From Paracentrotus lividus (taxonomy: Eukaryota; Echinodermata; Echinoidea; Camarodonta; Echinidae): a stretch of DNA of 64,000 nt. A model generated the notes under the pieces. That model saw only the letters and a program-made list of their open reading frames with translations. It did not search any database and had not been told where the DNA came from. Shown piece after piece: positions 13,001 to 24,726 of the stretch. Every line of letters starts with the position of its first letter. Position 1 is the stretch's first letter. A program made the position numbers and the translations under genes. The DNA lies in assembly GCA_940671915.1 (NCBI GenBank), contig CALNVZ010002100.1:8126765-8190764 (forward strand). The letters run 5' to 3'.

Positions 13001-16000
13001 ATTTTCATGTATAATTCTTTTGCAAGGAAGGTTACTTTTAAATTCTTAGTAGCATACTTTCTTTCTAAAATCATATTTCAACATACATGTGGCAAACTTA
13101 CCATTCTTCTTAAAGTGAGCTGCACTGAAGTTTGCTGCTTGTAATGAGACAAGATCCAAACTGACAGGTTGTTTTTTCTGTTGTGGACATGTTTTATTCT
13201 CAACTTTCCTCTGCTTGTTGGTGAACTTCTGCTTCTCAAAGAAGTCCTGTTATAAATGTTATTACGTCCAATTAAAACAAAGTGTACCAAGTATTATTTC
13301 AAAAAGGAATATTTTACAATTTGTTCTCTCTTTGTATTTGAAGAAACAACAACACATGGTGTAGGTATCTGTGTAGGTATCTTTTCATAAAGCCTAAACT
13401 TAATTTAAAATATCTCATGCTTTCTCTGCTTAATCTCAAAATGACTTAATTTTTTCACTCACAATGTTTAATGCACTTCCATAACATTATTGTTACCTCC
13501 GGATTAAAAATGCCTACTGATTTCAGGGAAAGCCCTTTACCTACCAACCTGCCTAAGATTGCGTTTGGGGAAATGCTCCATTGAGACTATTATTATGCCC
13601 TAATTTTCTGACAAAGCATGTTGGATAAACTACTTGATAAAAAGAGCGATATACAAGTTTAGACTAAATACACAACAATGTCAAAAACAGACAATCAACA
13701 ATCTCTTTCTCCGAAAAAAAAACTTGAATTATATATTCATATTAAAAGTACCTGTTGACGCTTTCTTTCATTCCTGACCTTCAGCCGGTTCCTATTTAGA
13801 TAAAGACAGAAGAAGAAAAAAAAAGTTTAATGTTAAGTAGGCCTGAATAGATCTAGATATACTCAGCATTCAAAGAAAAGGAAACTCAATTTTAAAAAAT
13901 CTGTTCCAAGGCCAAAAAATGTCTTTATCGACTTTGGTGAAAGTTTTATGGTCTATTATATTCTACAAAAGAATCAATCTCTAAATTTTCAACGACATCT
14001 TGTTTGTGTTTGAAGGTTCATGCACCACTTAACATCTTTGCCAAGAACTTTTTTTCAGAAGATTTTCATTGAAGAATAGTTAATAAAATTGATCCTGTGA
14101 TGAGAGCATCAGCATCAGCATCAGCATTGGTAACCTATACTACCAAGTGAGTCGGAAAAAACTAGACACCTAGGAAAATGTCAATAAAAAGAGAACCAAT
14201 TTATAAACCCCAAACTATTATACATATTCTGAAAGAATAACTCTTCCCACATCTTTCGGTACCAATTTTGAGTGTTATAACTTTAGGCGTGGATGAACGC
14301 GACGCATTGTTTGCGAAATGTCAATTTCGAATTGGGCCAGAATGGGAGTAAAATCAAAACAACAAAAAGCTAGAAAAAAGCAACTTCATCCTGATTAAAA
14401 TAGCATAACTTTTTAACAAAAATGTCTTCTGCTTGATAACTTGGCAGGGGTGTTGCTACACACATTGACTACATTTTGTATGAAAATGATATAGATGACG
14501 TCACAAAGGTCGCGCAGAAGCAAAATGACAAAAATTGTTGCACGCAACAAGGGGCCTTATGCCCTACGCAATCTGTATAAAATGCGCTTATAAAAGTTTT
14601 TTTCCGTTTTGAAATAAATTTGTACCAATTTATGGATGTCGTTACTATTTAGTTTATATCTCACGAATATAATTAAACTGTTTAAAAGTTAAACAAGTTA
14701 AGATGCTTCACATTGCAGATTATGTCTAAAATGTAGAGAGATCTATCTGATTATTTCAAAAGAAATAATGACTGTTGTCAAGTTTAGTTTGTGATTTCAA
14801 ATGAGCTTGCCGTATAATCAGCATATAGTCTAAGTTAAGCCACTATGTAGTTAAACCGACCAGCCCCAGTCGCAAAGCAATGGGGCTGTGTATAGTTACT
14901 ATGTAGATCTAGTAGGAGTTAAAGTTAAGATAAAATTCTCATTTTTATGTGCTTATTTGAAGGCGCATCTCGATTTAACTTTAAGACTTTTGGCTTAGAT
15001 CTAGCCAAAATCTAAGAATTTATGCTTAAACTGTCAAAATTGGCTAGGTCCTAAGCCAAAAGTCTTAAGTTAAGAAAAAAATTCTTAACCATTTTTGGTT
15101 TATGGATTGTGCATTTTGGCTAAGAATTTTGTCTTAGCCAAAAAAAGATAAGAAAAAATGCTTAAATTTCTTGCTTAAGTCGTTTATGGAATATTATAAA
15201 ATGGCTCTGTGATTTTACGCATCGTGGTTGGTCAAAATGTGTCACGTGTGATGCTGTATTTTCTATGCAAAGCACCAGCGTGCATTTTTCGGTGCAAAAA
15301 AAACTCCATCCGGGTCTTTTTTACTTTCTTGGATGATGATCGTGATGTAGACTAGGCTAGATCTAACGTTAGATCTAACGTTAACAGTTAGAATCTAGAT
15401 CTTGAGCTAGATCTAACGTTAGATCTAATGTGAGACCTAACTTGTTAGGTCTACTTACCAAAAATAAAATTTAATTCCAAGGCAAGGGATATAACGTTAA
15501 ATCCCTTGGAATTTTTTTGTTAAGTAGGATCTAACTCAACTAACAGTTAGGGGTCTAACTGTTAGATCTAACAGTTAGATCTAACTGTTAGATCTAACGT
15601 TAGATCTAACACTAGAATCTAACTTAGTAGTAGAGTTCTAATACTCGTTAGATCTAAGTTAGATTCTAACTGTTAGATTTAGCAAAATGTCGCAATTTTA
15701 TAAAAGCATTAACACACTTCCCTGTATTGTGGCTTTTTTTGTGCGATTAAACGTAAATGCAGTGATTGCTCGATGCTTCGGATGGAGCTCGCTGCACACT
15801 CTGCGGCTCGTGGCAGCGCGACCCCTATCGGATATCCAAAGCTATCTCGCGGTGCACTGCATTCACCGCTAACGCACGCTCGGCCGGGCGTGTGTTAATG
15901 TTAAAGGGCCCTGAAAGTCGGAGATCGTGGGGAATGCGCGTTTTTCCTGAGCTCCATTGACTCGTACACAATCGACAGTGGCTTACGCATGGGTCGGCCT

Positions 16001-16613
16001 ACTGGGTAATATTCGGACAGCACGAACATGACGAAGTTGACCGAATTCAGTCAGTAAATAGTATTAGTAGCTTCGGATTCGCGAGTCCTCAACAATTTTT
16101 AGTTTATAGACTCTCAACGGGTCTCTCCGTATAAATTCAAAGAGAGGACTTGTATAATGCTACATTTCAAAAACAAAACATAGCCATGCATAGGTTAGAT
16201 TTAACATTAAGTTAACAGTTAGATTCTAACGTTATATCTAACGTTAGATCTACGTTAGATTTAACGTTAGATCTACGTTAGATCTAACAAGTTACTTAGG
16301 AATTCTGGTTAGAGTCTAGTTAGCCTAGCCATGAAGGATTAACCGGATTAACTCCAGACGGGTTGGCGCTGAAGATTACGCACACGCCTGAGGCTCTGAT
16401 TGGAATGTTATTATTTCATCCGAGATATGGTGATTTCCCCATGATACGTCCCTTTAATGCCAGGGGCCCAGGCCACCAGGCCCCCGGGCCTGCGCGTCGC
16501 GAAACAGAGGCGACGGAGACTGACACATGCCACTAAGTTAGCACTACGCAGACTATCTTTACATCTAACTTAGATATCGTCTTTTCTTACCTGACACCAC
16601 CCATCCAGTTCAT
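1100..16613 (-). CDS. REDIC1: REDIC1-like meiotic crossover protein, 13 coding exons, 932 aa
   Basis: Seen: coding exons in transcript order are 16591-16613, 13752-13791, 13102-13246, 9307-9445, 8768-8888, 7856-8127, 7465-7573, 5976-6527, 5000-5501, 3639-3693, 3332-3389, 2697-2748 and 1100-1830. All junctions are GT-AG and phases join without a break (2799 nt including the stop). The start ATG is in a 23-nt first exon. The N-terminus MNWMGGVRNRLKVRNERKR, followed by a DFFEK segment and a VSLDL motif near residue 50, resembles the start of human C12orf40/REDIC1 as I remember it. The rest is low-complexity, Ser/Thr-rich and probably disordered, with an acidic run at 266-272 and a basic patch at 749-760. 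Known: mammalian REDIC1 is a germ-cell DNA-binding factor that protects class I crossover intermediates. It is longer than the human protein (about 650 aa). The exon model is strong; the family name rests mainly on the first 60 residues. The exon 8 donor (GTCTGT) is the weakest site. Confidence 0.68.
2029..2178. mobile_element. 150-bp inverted-repeat element (MITE-like)
   Basis: The ends are inverted copies of TCCACTCCTGTTAYAATRA. The left end, with the words ACCAAACCTATTACCT that follow, is related to sequences at 50201-50275 and 50748-50803, so this is a dispersed family. No coding capacity; lies in the last intron of the REDIC1-like gene. Confidence 0.6.
3957..4850. repeat. Six tandem copies of a 145-165 bp intronic repeat
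   Basis: Units begin near 3961, 4112, 4264, 4428, 4568 and 4716. Each carries TTGACCTTTTGACCC, a CATCATCCTCAT block, ACATGTGGTATTACCCAAG and GAGAAATAAAGAAAACAAAA. The repeat lies in the intron between exons 9 and 10 of the REDIC1-like gene. Each unit has paired TGACC half-sites. Confidence 0.85.
5702..5850. mobile_element. 149-bp CCTGTAACA-ended MITE, copy A
   Basis: The ends CCTGTAACA and TGTTACAGG are inverted repeats. Interior words (CACAGTGAGACTTT, CAACAAGGATCCTG) recur in the element at 55236-55374, which fixes it as a family. Confidence 0.6.
8463..8580. repeat. Short tandem repeat, about three copies
   Basis: The word ACGGTACCCAATAAA occurs three times together with CCCAAAATTAGCC in the intron between exons 5 and 6 of the REDIC1-like gene. 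Spacing is about 40-55 bases. Confidence 0.7.
10638..12278. mobile_element. 1641-bp non-autonomous DNA element with pyrimidine minisatellite core
   Basis: Ends are perfect 17-bp inverted repeats, TACCCCATTCACAGTGG and its complement, flanked by a 3-bp TTG duplication (10635-10637 and 12279-12281). Removing the element and one TTG restores the LINE reading HVTPI-IRSLHWL, which proves it is an insertion. Both arms are GC-rich and repeat the end motif CATTCACA (near 10642, 10729, 12193) with palindromes such as ATCCCGGGATA. The centre is a T/C-only-rich tandem array. No transposase gene is visible; the long pyrimidine reading frames are artefacts. Superfamily is unassigned; a 3-bp duplication fits PIF/Harbinger or similar groups. 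Confidence 0.85.
10813..12050. repeat. Pyrimidine-rich minisatellite, period about 50 bp
   Basis: About two dozen imperfect copies of a unit containing CTTATGTATTTCTTTGTTTT, CTCCTTCTTTCCTTT and CTTTTCTATCATTT. One strand is almost purely C/T with few A/G. A closely related array lies at 57247-57560. Confidence 0.9.
12380..12512. mobile_element. 133-bp foldback MITE inserted in the LINE
   Basis: A nearly perfect palindrome running from CAGGCGCGGATCCAAGAAAG to its complement, with a short central loop. It is flanked by the 5-bp duplication GATTA (12375-12379, 12513-12517). Excising it with one copy restores the LINE frame NSLLINLPTTQL, so the insertion point is exact. Confidence 0.85.
14785..15195. 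mobile_element. Relic of the GGCCCRTATTC MITE family (copy in intron 1)
   Basis: The stretch shares TCAAATGAGCTTGCC, AGTTAAGATAAAATTC-like, GAAGAATTTATGCT-like and TTTATGGAATAT words in the same order with the element at 19667-20094. The ends are degraded here. It sits in the first intron of the REDIC1-like gene. Confidence 0.6.
15355..15685. repeat. Palindromic TTAGATCTAACG array
   Basis: Repeated self-complementary words TAACGTTAGATCTAACGTTA and GTTAGATCTAACTG, with a further palindrome CCAAGGCAAGGGAT...ATCCCTTGGAATT in the middle. Every unit can pair with itself and its neighbours. Lies in the first intron of the REDIC1-like gene. Confidence 0.8.
16193..16290. repeat. Second TTAGATCTAACG palindromic block
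   Basis: Same word family as the block at 15355-15685 (ATCTAACGTTAGATCTACG), about 300 bp before the first coding exon of the REDIC1-like gene. Confidence 0.75.
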
Positions 16614-17842
16614 TTTACAACTTGTCACAACTGCACGGTTGTCTCAAATGAAATGAAATAGGCATAGATCCAACTGCAAAGTTAAAAGTCCTCACAAACT
16701 GCTGATAAAATTATTTGATCGACCAATTAAATTTTTAGTTGATATCGATCACGATCGATCGCATATACCGGTACATCCGAATTTTTAAAATAAAAGAAGG
16801 GCGGCGCGGGGAGCATTTCATCAACATTTCTCGTCTGACAATTTGTCAGATCTGACATCTTTTTTGATTTGCTGAGAAGCTTACTATGGTAACTGTTGGA
16901 TATAGAACAGGACTTGTCAGCTAAAATATCCGACAGGTACTTTCATAAAACGCCCCCGAGGATGTGTTAAAAAGGACAACCCCCCCCCCCCCTGGAGGTC
17001 AACTCCCCCAAGGGGCAACTCACACATGACTACAAGTCCTCCGGACTTTTTAGAGGACAACTTCCCCATGGCCGACTTCCCAGGAGTTGCCCTCCATGCA
17101 TAGGCCTTGGGAGAGCAGCTCCCCCAGCCGCGGAGCAGTCCTCAGGGCGACATGGATATAGAGGGAATTTGTCCTCTCTGCTGCAAATGCACACACTATT
17201 TGAATGACCAACTTCAACCCTAGACTTAATACTATAGTTACCCTATCCTATAACCTAGTTCGGTGTAAAAAATAGCAGAGGTAAAATGGCATTGGTAAAC
17301 CCCCTAAAATAGCCCATTCCTGAGAAATCGGGAACGAGCATAATTACATGCTTGTATAATGGTTGACCGCTTGGGCGGGGTGGGGGGGGGGGCAGCTGTA
17401 ACCGTATTTTACATTGTCATTAATGTAGAGAAGAAAATTGATCCTTGATGGATTGACTAAGAAGGGTAATGTGCCCCCCTCCCCCCGGCCAATCGGCTGG
17501 TTAAAAGAAAAGTATAGGAAGAAGAAAAAGAAGGAGAACAGAAGGGGAAAATAGAGCAAAACAAAAAAGGACAGGAACCAATTGAAAAATATTAGCCTAG
17601 CGGGTAGGAATGCATGAAAAATTATAATGTCTTGCTTAAAATTTGTTTATCTTCTCATGAATATAAAATTGGTATTAATACTAAGGCACTACTGAATTTC
17701 CGATAAATTGGGCGCCCGGCCAGAAGTTTCTTATCAAATATTGCACCCCTGATATGTTTCCAATCAATTTAGAGCCCCAATAAAAGAAAAATTGGCGCGC
17801 CCCACGCCATTATTTAAAGATCAATTTGGCACCCCTCCTAAG
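16614..17842. other. Upstream flank of the REDIC1-like gene, no gene seen
   Basis: Directly upstream of the start codon, so the promoter should be here, but no specific element is convincing. Contains C-homopolymers near 16980 and 17478 and a G-homopolymer near 17382. Confidence 0.4.
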
Positions 17843-18693
17843 CTATAGGGGAGACCGGGTATGGACGTTACAAAATTCACATTTTGGGCCAGATAATTCT
17901 AATGAAAGAACTCACGCACTCCATACTGGGTCTGTATAAAACATGAAAACATGTAAACACTAATTAACTACAGCTTAATTAGTTGAGACATTTTTTTGTA
18001 ACAACCTACCCCATATACGGGGTAGGTTGTTACACCATACGGGGTCAATTGTTACAATATGTAAACATACGGGGTAAGTTGACAATGTGTAAATCTCTTA
18101 TACCATACTTTAATTTCAACTTTCCAGTTTCTTGACATCCTTAACAGTAGATCAAGTAGAGCTCTAGAATAGACAAAAGTAATAATAGAAAAATAAAAAT
18201 ATTAACACCTGAAAATTGAGACAAAATGTAATTTTACATATGTAATGTAATTGGGGTAAGTTGTTACATCAACATGGGGTAGGTTGTTCATGGGGTAGGT
18301 TGTTGTAACAACCTACCCCATGGGTGATTTTACACACAGAAATCAACTGTAGCACAGTCATAAGGCAGAATTACAGGGCATGGCTAGGGGGTATATTATA
18401 GTGACATACATGTACTATATTTACAATACCCGACTATCATCATGTGCCTTCAGTTGTAAGAGCTATTACAAATTTCAATTTTTGTCAAAAATTTACTTTG
18501 AACTGTAAAAAATGGTTTTTGTTGATTTACTTTTTAATAAAACAACGGAGAAACCTCACGACCGGCAGTTCATCACAGCTATGTGTAGGCTGTAAATAGA
18601 TGCCAGTTAGCACATCCCCTCTTGTTCCATCTTAGCACACTGATAACTGTAACAACTGACCCGTGTAACTTCCATACCCGGTCTCCCCTATAG
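17843..18693. mobile_element. About 850-bp inverted-repeat element with iterated GGGGTAGGTTGTTACA motifs
   Basis: The ends carry TATAGGGGAGACCGGGTATG as a perfect inverted repeat. The interior repeats GGGGTAGGTTGTTACA-like words in both orientations near 18003-18075 and 18250-18320, related to the subterminal sequence CGGGTCAGTTGTTACAG. No open reading frame of note. Target duplication is unclear. Confidence 0.75.
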
Positions 18694-19666
18694 GCTCTAG
18701 CCCTTTAATTCCCCCAATCAGAGGGTCAATAGGGGGTCAACCACTTAGAGATACCCCTATCAGTATAGGGGAAGCTGTGTCAAAATTACCCCCTATATGG
18801 GCTTTTGGAATTAAGGAAGTGCATCAAAATTACGGTATACCCCCTAAAACAGGCTTTTGGAGGGGAGCCGGCAAATTTAACCCCTTTTCACAGGCTTTTG
18901 GACCATATTTGGGACCCATAGCTATTTCAGAATTTGTCCTCAAAGACGTATGGAAAACCACCGGACAGAAGATAATCACTGCCCGCTCACGCTCGTATAA
19001 CACGTAGAATTTCGCTGCATATAATATACGTATCCTTTTTCCCCCCCACAAACTAATCAAGGGTAAGAAAGGAATCAGATAGAGTTTTCGTGCCCCGAAT
19101 ATGAATGTCTATAACTTCTTCTATCAACAGACTATTATTATTAACGTCCAATGGTTGGGAAATGGGGCACTTTATAATTATCATCACTCAAAACTGTTCA
19201 AAATCAGGTTTATGTATTGGGATAATGGGTTTGCAAGACATTTTTTAGTGTACCCGGTGGAGTATATCCATCGTCACATTAGCAGGTGGTGGTATCTTCT
19301 TATTTTCGTTTGAAGTTTTAAGTATAGATCAGTCCAAACTGAAACCATTGATATAGGGCATGCTGATTACCTACAAGGAAAGTATGGCACTTTTGACAAA
19401 ATCAGAAGATGTTTTTATTCACCATTCTACCTCTCAACAAAAGTTAGTCCACGAATGGAAACACGTATCAGACATTATAGTTACATACAAAATATAACAA
19501 AATGTGTAAATATAAAACGTATCAAGCTTGTTACAACCCTGAATTCTGGGGGCAAATTATATTTATTTAAGAAACCTAAAATGTTAGCCTATAACCTAGC
19601 AAAAGATTTCAATTGAGTTTCACCAAACATGCCAAAGAGTCTTTCTCCTAGTCTGAATGCCATCAG

Positions 19667-20094
19667 GGCCCGTATTCCATAAACTATACTTAAGCAATTT
19701 TGCTCAAGTCTAAGTATTTTTTCTAAGATGATGTCCAGGAAAAAAATTCTTAGCTTTTATTCCAAACACGTAAAGCACTTTGTCTGAGCTCAGAAAGCAT
19801 TAAGCAAAAGTCTTAATTCTGTTAATATTGTCATGTTTAATTTGTGGCCTCAAATGAGCTTGCCATCATCCAAGTTAGGCCACTAGGTAGTAAAGGCTCA
19901 AAGTTAGGATAAAATTCGCTTTTCTAATGTGCGTATTTGTAGGCGCAACTCAATTTCACACATTTTACTTAGCCCAAAGCGAAGAATTTATGCTCAACTG
20001 TCCAAAATAGGCTAAGAAAAAATACTCTTAATTAAAACAAAAATTTATTTTAGCAAAAAAAAAAAAAGTTTCCAACATTTATGGAATATGGGCC
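19667..20094. mobile_element. 428-bp GGCCCRTATTCCATAAA-ended MITE
   Basis: Left end GGCCCGTATTCCATAAA and right end TTTATGGAATATGGGCC are inverted repeats. The 3-bp CAG on both sides (19664-19666, 20095-20097) fits a target duplication. Interior consists of TTCTTAGC/TAAGAATT-type words; non-coding. Confidence 0.75.
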
Positions 20095-20654
20095 CAGGAG
20101 TTCAGACTATCCTCAGGATGTTCAGGATGTCGTCTGCTACGTCAACTCATGTCCGCGAGCGCCTATGTGCCAGTTTTCATAGGTCGGGGAAAATTTATAA
20201 AAGACCCCTATTTTAATGATTTCTCGGGGTTTTTCCCCCCACCTGAGCCCCTTAAATATACCCATTTCCAGGAGAAATCGGGGATGTATAAGCTTAAGTG
20301 AATGGTTGACCGCCTCAGTTGGGGGGGGGGGCGTTAATAAAATATTCTCCGCCCTACCTGGCCGGCGGGGGCTGTGCTCAGTCAAATCCCCTTGTACACG
20401 TTTCTGGTGCATTCCTTATGTACCCCACTTACCTGGATTTGCCATTGTAGCTAGGCGATAACTTATTATCATTATTTTTTATTTTATTTGTTAACTAGTA
20501 TTATTTTTTGTATCACCTCGGTATTTATTATTGTTTCTTGTGTTCCTATGTTTCTTTGTGAAGTTCGTTGCGCAGTATGTCCAAGCTATTTTGCATCGTA
20601 ACAAACTGGACATTCAGAGCCAAAAAAAGGGCTTGTTTGAAAAATCTTAAATGA

Positions 20655-20655
<1 letters not shown>

Positions 20656-20700
<45 letters not shown>

Positions 20701-23700
20701 TGATTTTCTTTCATGTATTCAAAAGTTAACAAAATAAATAATCAAATAATTAACAACATCAGTATGTAACATAGAATATTTTGTTCAAAAGTAACAGAGA
20801 AAACAATTATAAAGAAAATTCAGGAACCAGCAAGAAGCAAAGCTTGTAAGGCGCTGGTCCCTTTAATATAAAATAGAATACAAAAGTAAGCAATTTTTTT
20901 TTTTTTTTACTGAAACATATTCATGAAATAATTCATAATTGAATAAATCTTAATTGAATAATTCTTGCCCCATCCCAACACGGATAAAAACTGACTAACA
21001 GCGCACGCACTGTTAACCAGTTACCATCATGCGCCGGGATGAGGCAAGAAAAATAATTTACAATTATTATACAAAAGAAGGAAAAAACAACAAACTTAGA
21101 GAGACAAAAAATACCCGGGAGGGGACTAGGGTGGGGAAGGGGGGGGGGTGTCGAAGATTTAGATAATGATTTTTTTTATATAGTGTGCATGAAAAGTAAA
21201 GTTTGCTCTTAGGTGTTATTTGATCCTTGGTGATATCCGTCTGTCATTAGAGAAACAGAGTGATATTAGTGGTTATATGATGAATACAATAATAATTTAA
21301 GTTTGTGTTTTAATAAAAATATGCTTCTTATCTCACGCATGTCTCTGGGTAGAGAATTCCAAAATTTAGGGGCAGTAAATATAAAAGTGTTTTGTGTGAG
21401 CACTGTACGCGTTCTTGGTAAGTGGTAATGGTTAATTTGCCTGGTAGGATACTGATGTATTTCATTATTTAGAGTAAACATGTTGCCAAGCGCTGGGGGC
21501 AATTCCTGATTTTGTTTCTGGACATGATGAGTACTGCAAGGTTAAGTTTATATAAGTCATGAACTTTAAAAACATTATTAGAAAAAACAGTGTATCAGTA
21601 TGGTGACGGAAATGGACGTTACTGATAACTCGCATAGCTTTTTTCTGTAGTAATAAAATTCTTTCTAATAAGTATGAAGCACTGTTTCCCCAGGATAAAA
21701 TCCCGTAATTAAGGTAAGGTAATACTAAGGTAGAGTAAAGTGATAAAAGAACCTTTGAGGGAAATGTGTATTTTAGCTTATTCATCATTCCTATATTTCT
21801 TGAGATTATCTTACAAATATTTTCAATGTGATATTTCCATGTTAGTTTATCATCTATTATAGTACCTAAAAATTTAGTTTTCGATACTTTTTGTATTTGT
21901 ACATTATCCATGTAAATTGGTTGTGGTAATTCCGGAAAAGTTGAGCTAAATAACATAAAATTTGTTTTTTCTAGATTTAGTGATAATTTATTGGCTTTGA
22001 TCCACTTTGTAACTGCTTCAAGTTCTGTATTTACTAAGTTACATAAAGTGTCTATGTTTTTGTGTGTAAAAAATAAATTTGTGTCGTCTGCGTACATAAT
22101 CGGGGTAAGTAAATTGGAAGATTTATGTAAGTCATTGATGTAAATAATAAAAAGGAGGGGTCCGAGGATTGACCCCTGCGGTACTCCACATATGATATTT
22201 TGAGGTGTAGATGCATTATTTATCAATAATAACAAATTGTTTGCGTCCATATAATAGCTTCGAAACCAGTTAAGAACGATCCTCGTATCCCATAATGTGT
22301 TAGTTTGTGTAGTAAAATGTCATGGTCAATGGTATCAAAGGCTTTTGAAAAGTCAATAAATAACCCAATTGTATTGGTTCGATTATCAAGCGATTTGGTA
22401 ATTTTATTTATCAACGTCAGAAGAGCGTGTGTTGTGTTTTGTTTTTTCCTAAACCCAAATTGGGATTCGTGTAAAATATTGTTATCATCCAGAAATTTTG
22501 TTGTGCGTGTAAAAACTATTTTTTCTAATATTTTGGAGAAAACTGTTAGTAGGGAAATTGGTCTGTAATTGTTTAATGATAAAGCGTCACCCTTTTTAAA
22601 AACTGGAATTATTTTGGCTAATTTCATTTTTTTAGGAAAGACACCCGAGGTCATGGATAGATTGCATATGTATGTGAATGGTTCGACGATAGTGGAATAA
22701 TCTTTTTTAATATAAAGTTATCAAAGCCGTCGTGGCCGCAGCTACGTTTACTCTGGAAGTTATGGACAATATCTAAATTTCGTTTTCAAGTACAGGAGCA
22801 AAAAACAATGAATTTGAATTACGGTTTGTTAAGTAATCACTAAATTTTTTGTCACAATTTGGAATTACTTTAGCCAAATTTGGTCCTACATTTACAAAGT
22901 AGTCATTAAAAGAATCTGCAATATTTTGCGGATTATCGATGATCTTTCCATTAACCTGTATTTTGGAGACTGAGACATTCTTTTTTTGCCTATTCAGAAC
23001 ATTATTAATAATTTTCCAAGTGGTCTTAGCATCTTTGCTGCAGTTTATAAATTGTTGTTCAAGTATTTTTTCTTTTTCTTCGTAGCAAACTAACCAGCGT
23101 GTTTTTATAATTCAAGTATTTTGACCGCGAGGTATTAGATGGTTTCGCTTTGTATTTGAGATAGAGATTATGTTTCCTATTAATTGACCTTAATAGATTC
23201 GGAGTTATCCAGGGTGATTTAGCATTTTCTTTTCTGTTTCGGGGATTGACTTTTGTCAGGGGAAGGCATTGATCATATAAAGTATTTATTTTAGTCATAA
23301 ATTCATCAAAGGAATTGTCTACATCAGTGATATCATAAAGATCAGACCAATTCTATATTTATTAAGATTATCGATAAATAGCTCAATATTGTCATTACAA
23401 ATGTTCCGTTTTATAGCGACTCCGGGTACAGACGTTTGTGTTTTGATCTTGAAGTCTGTAAATATCGGAAAATGGTCCGTTATATCAGAAACTACAATGC
23501 CCGCTTCCAGCGATGGATATATATTGGTAAAAATATTATCAATTAAGGTTGATGAATGGTCTGCTATACGGGTGGGCTTAGAGATGAGTGGTGTGAATGA
23601 TGAAGTGAGAAGGGTCCCACAAAATTCATTGACAAAAGCATCAGAGTTATAATTTAATAAATTAATGTTAAAATCACCCATCAAAAAACAGTCTTTATCT

Positions 23701-24335
23701 TTTAGGGATGGACTAGAGAGTATATTTTGTATGCGATAAGAAAGTCATTTTGATTGGAGTTGGGAGGCCGGTATATAATTCCAAGAACAATATTCTTTCT
23801 GTTATCAAAAACAATTTCTAACAAATAATGATTCTATATATTCATTCATGTAAGTCAGCTCTGGCCTTCTTGTATAAATAAATTCAGAGGAAATATAAAC
23901 GGCTACTCCTCCTCCTATCCTATCTAATCTGTTTTCATTTCTAATTGAAAGCCCGGAATAGCAAATAAAGAAGTAGGTGTTTCAGTGAGCCACGTTTCCG
24001 ATAAGCCGATTACAGAACAATTGAACCTTAGCCTATCAAGTAAGGTACTCAGCGATTCGAAGTTTTTATTCATGCTTCTTATATTTGAGTGGACTAAAGA
24101 AAAAGACGATTTATCCAGATTCAAAAGCCGGGAGACAAATTGGTTTTCTGTGTAATAGGATGAAGAGATTGATTGCTCATGTTCATTGTTGTCTACTGGA
24201 ACGTTAAATTCATTTACATTTGCATTTAAAATAGAAATCATATTATTCGTAAATTTTCGTCGGAATGGAAGTATCTTGGATGTGTTTTTATTTGGAAAGT
24301 ATTCAAAAAGTCATCGTTGGCAAGGTCATTCCCTG
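20656..24335 (-). mobile_element. APE-type LINE (Jockey/CR1 group), nearly full coding length but broken
   Basis: On the minus strand: endonuclease pieces at 23924-24241 (SLVHSNIRSMNK, VIGLSETWLTE) and 23319-23684 (MMGDFNINLL, then a segment ending DITDHFPIF); a linker at 23059-23298 (INRKHNLYLKYKAKP); reverse transcriptase at 22223-22654 (VFKKGD, NNYRPISLL, QFGFRK, FIDFSKAFDTIDH) and 21465-22250 (CGVPQGSILGPLLF, YADDTNLFF, LGTIIDDKLTW); C-terminus at 21266-21502 (APKFWNSLPRDMR). Breaks between pieces show it is inactive or has sequence errors. The 3' end is a poly(A) tail seen as about 42 T at 20657-20698. The 5' side runs into an ATT microsatellite. Exact clade needs a tree. Confidence 0.9.
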
Positions 24336-24339
24336 GGAG

Positions 24340-24403
24340 GCTTATGTTATTATCATCATTATTATTATCATTATTATCATTATTATCATTATTATCATTA
24401 TTA

Positions 24404-24459
<56 letters not shown>

Positions 24460-24515
24460 TATTATTATTATTATCATTATCATTATTATCATTATTATCA
24501 TTATTATTATTTTCA

Positions 24516-24556
<41 letters not shown>

Positions 24557-24557
24557 A

Positions 24558-24588
<31 letters not shown>

Positions 24589-24616
24589 TATCATTATTAT
24601 CATTATTATTATTTTT

Positions 24617-24701
<85 letters not shown>

Positions 24702-24726
24702 CATTATTATTATTACTATTATTATG
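24340..24726. repeat. ATT/ATC microsatellite, about 390 bp
   Basis: Almost uninterrupted ATT triplets with interspersed ATC. It borders the 5' end of the LINE at 20656-24335. Long reading frames across it (poly-Asn, poly-Ile, poly-Leu/Tyr) are artefacts. Confidence 0.95.

Noticed and set aside
15687-15960. Two overlapping 61-64 aa frames in a GC-richer patch in REDIC1-like intron 1
   Set aside because: No splice sites, domain or repeat support; frames overlap each other.
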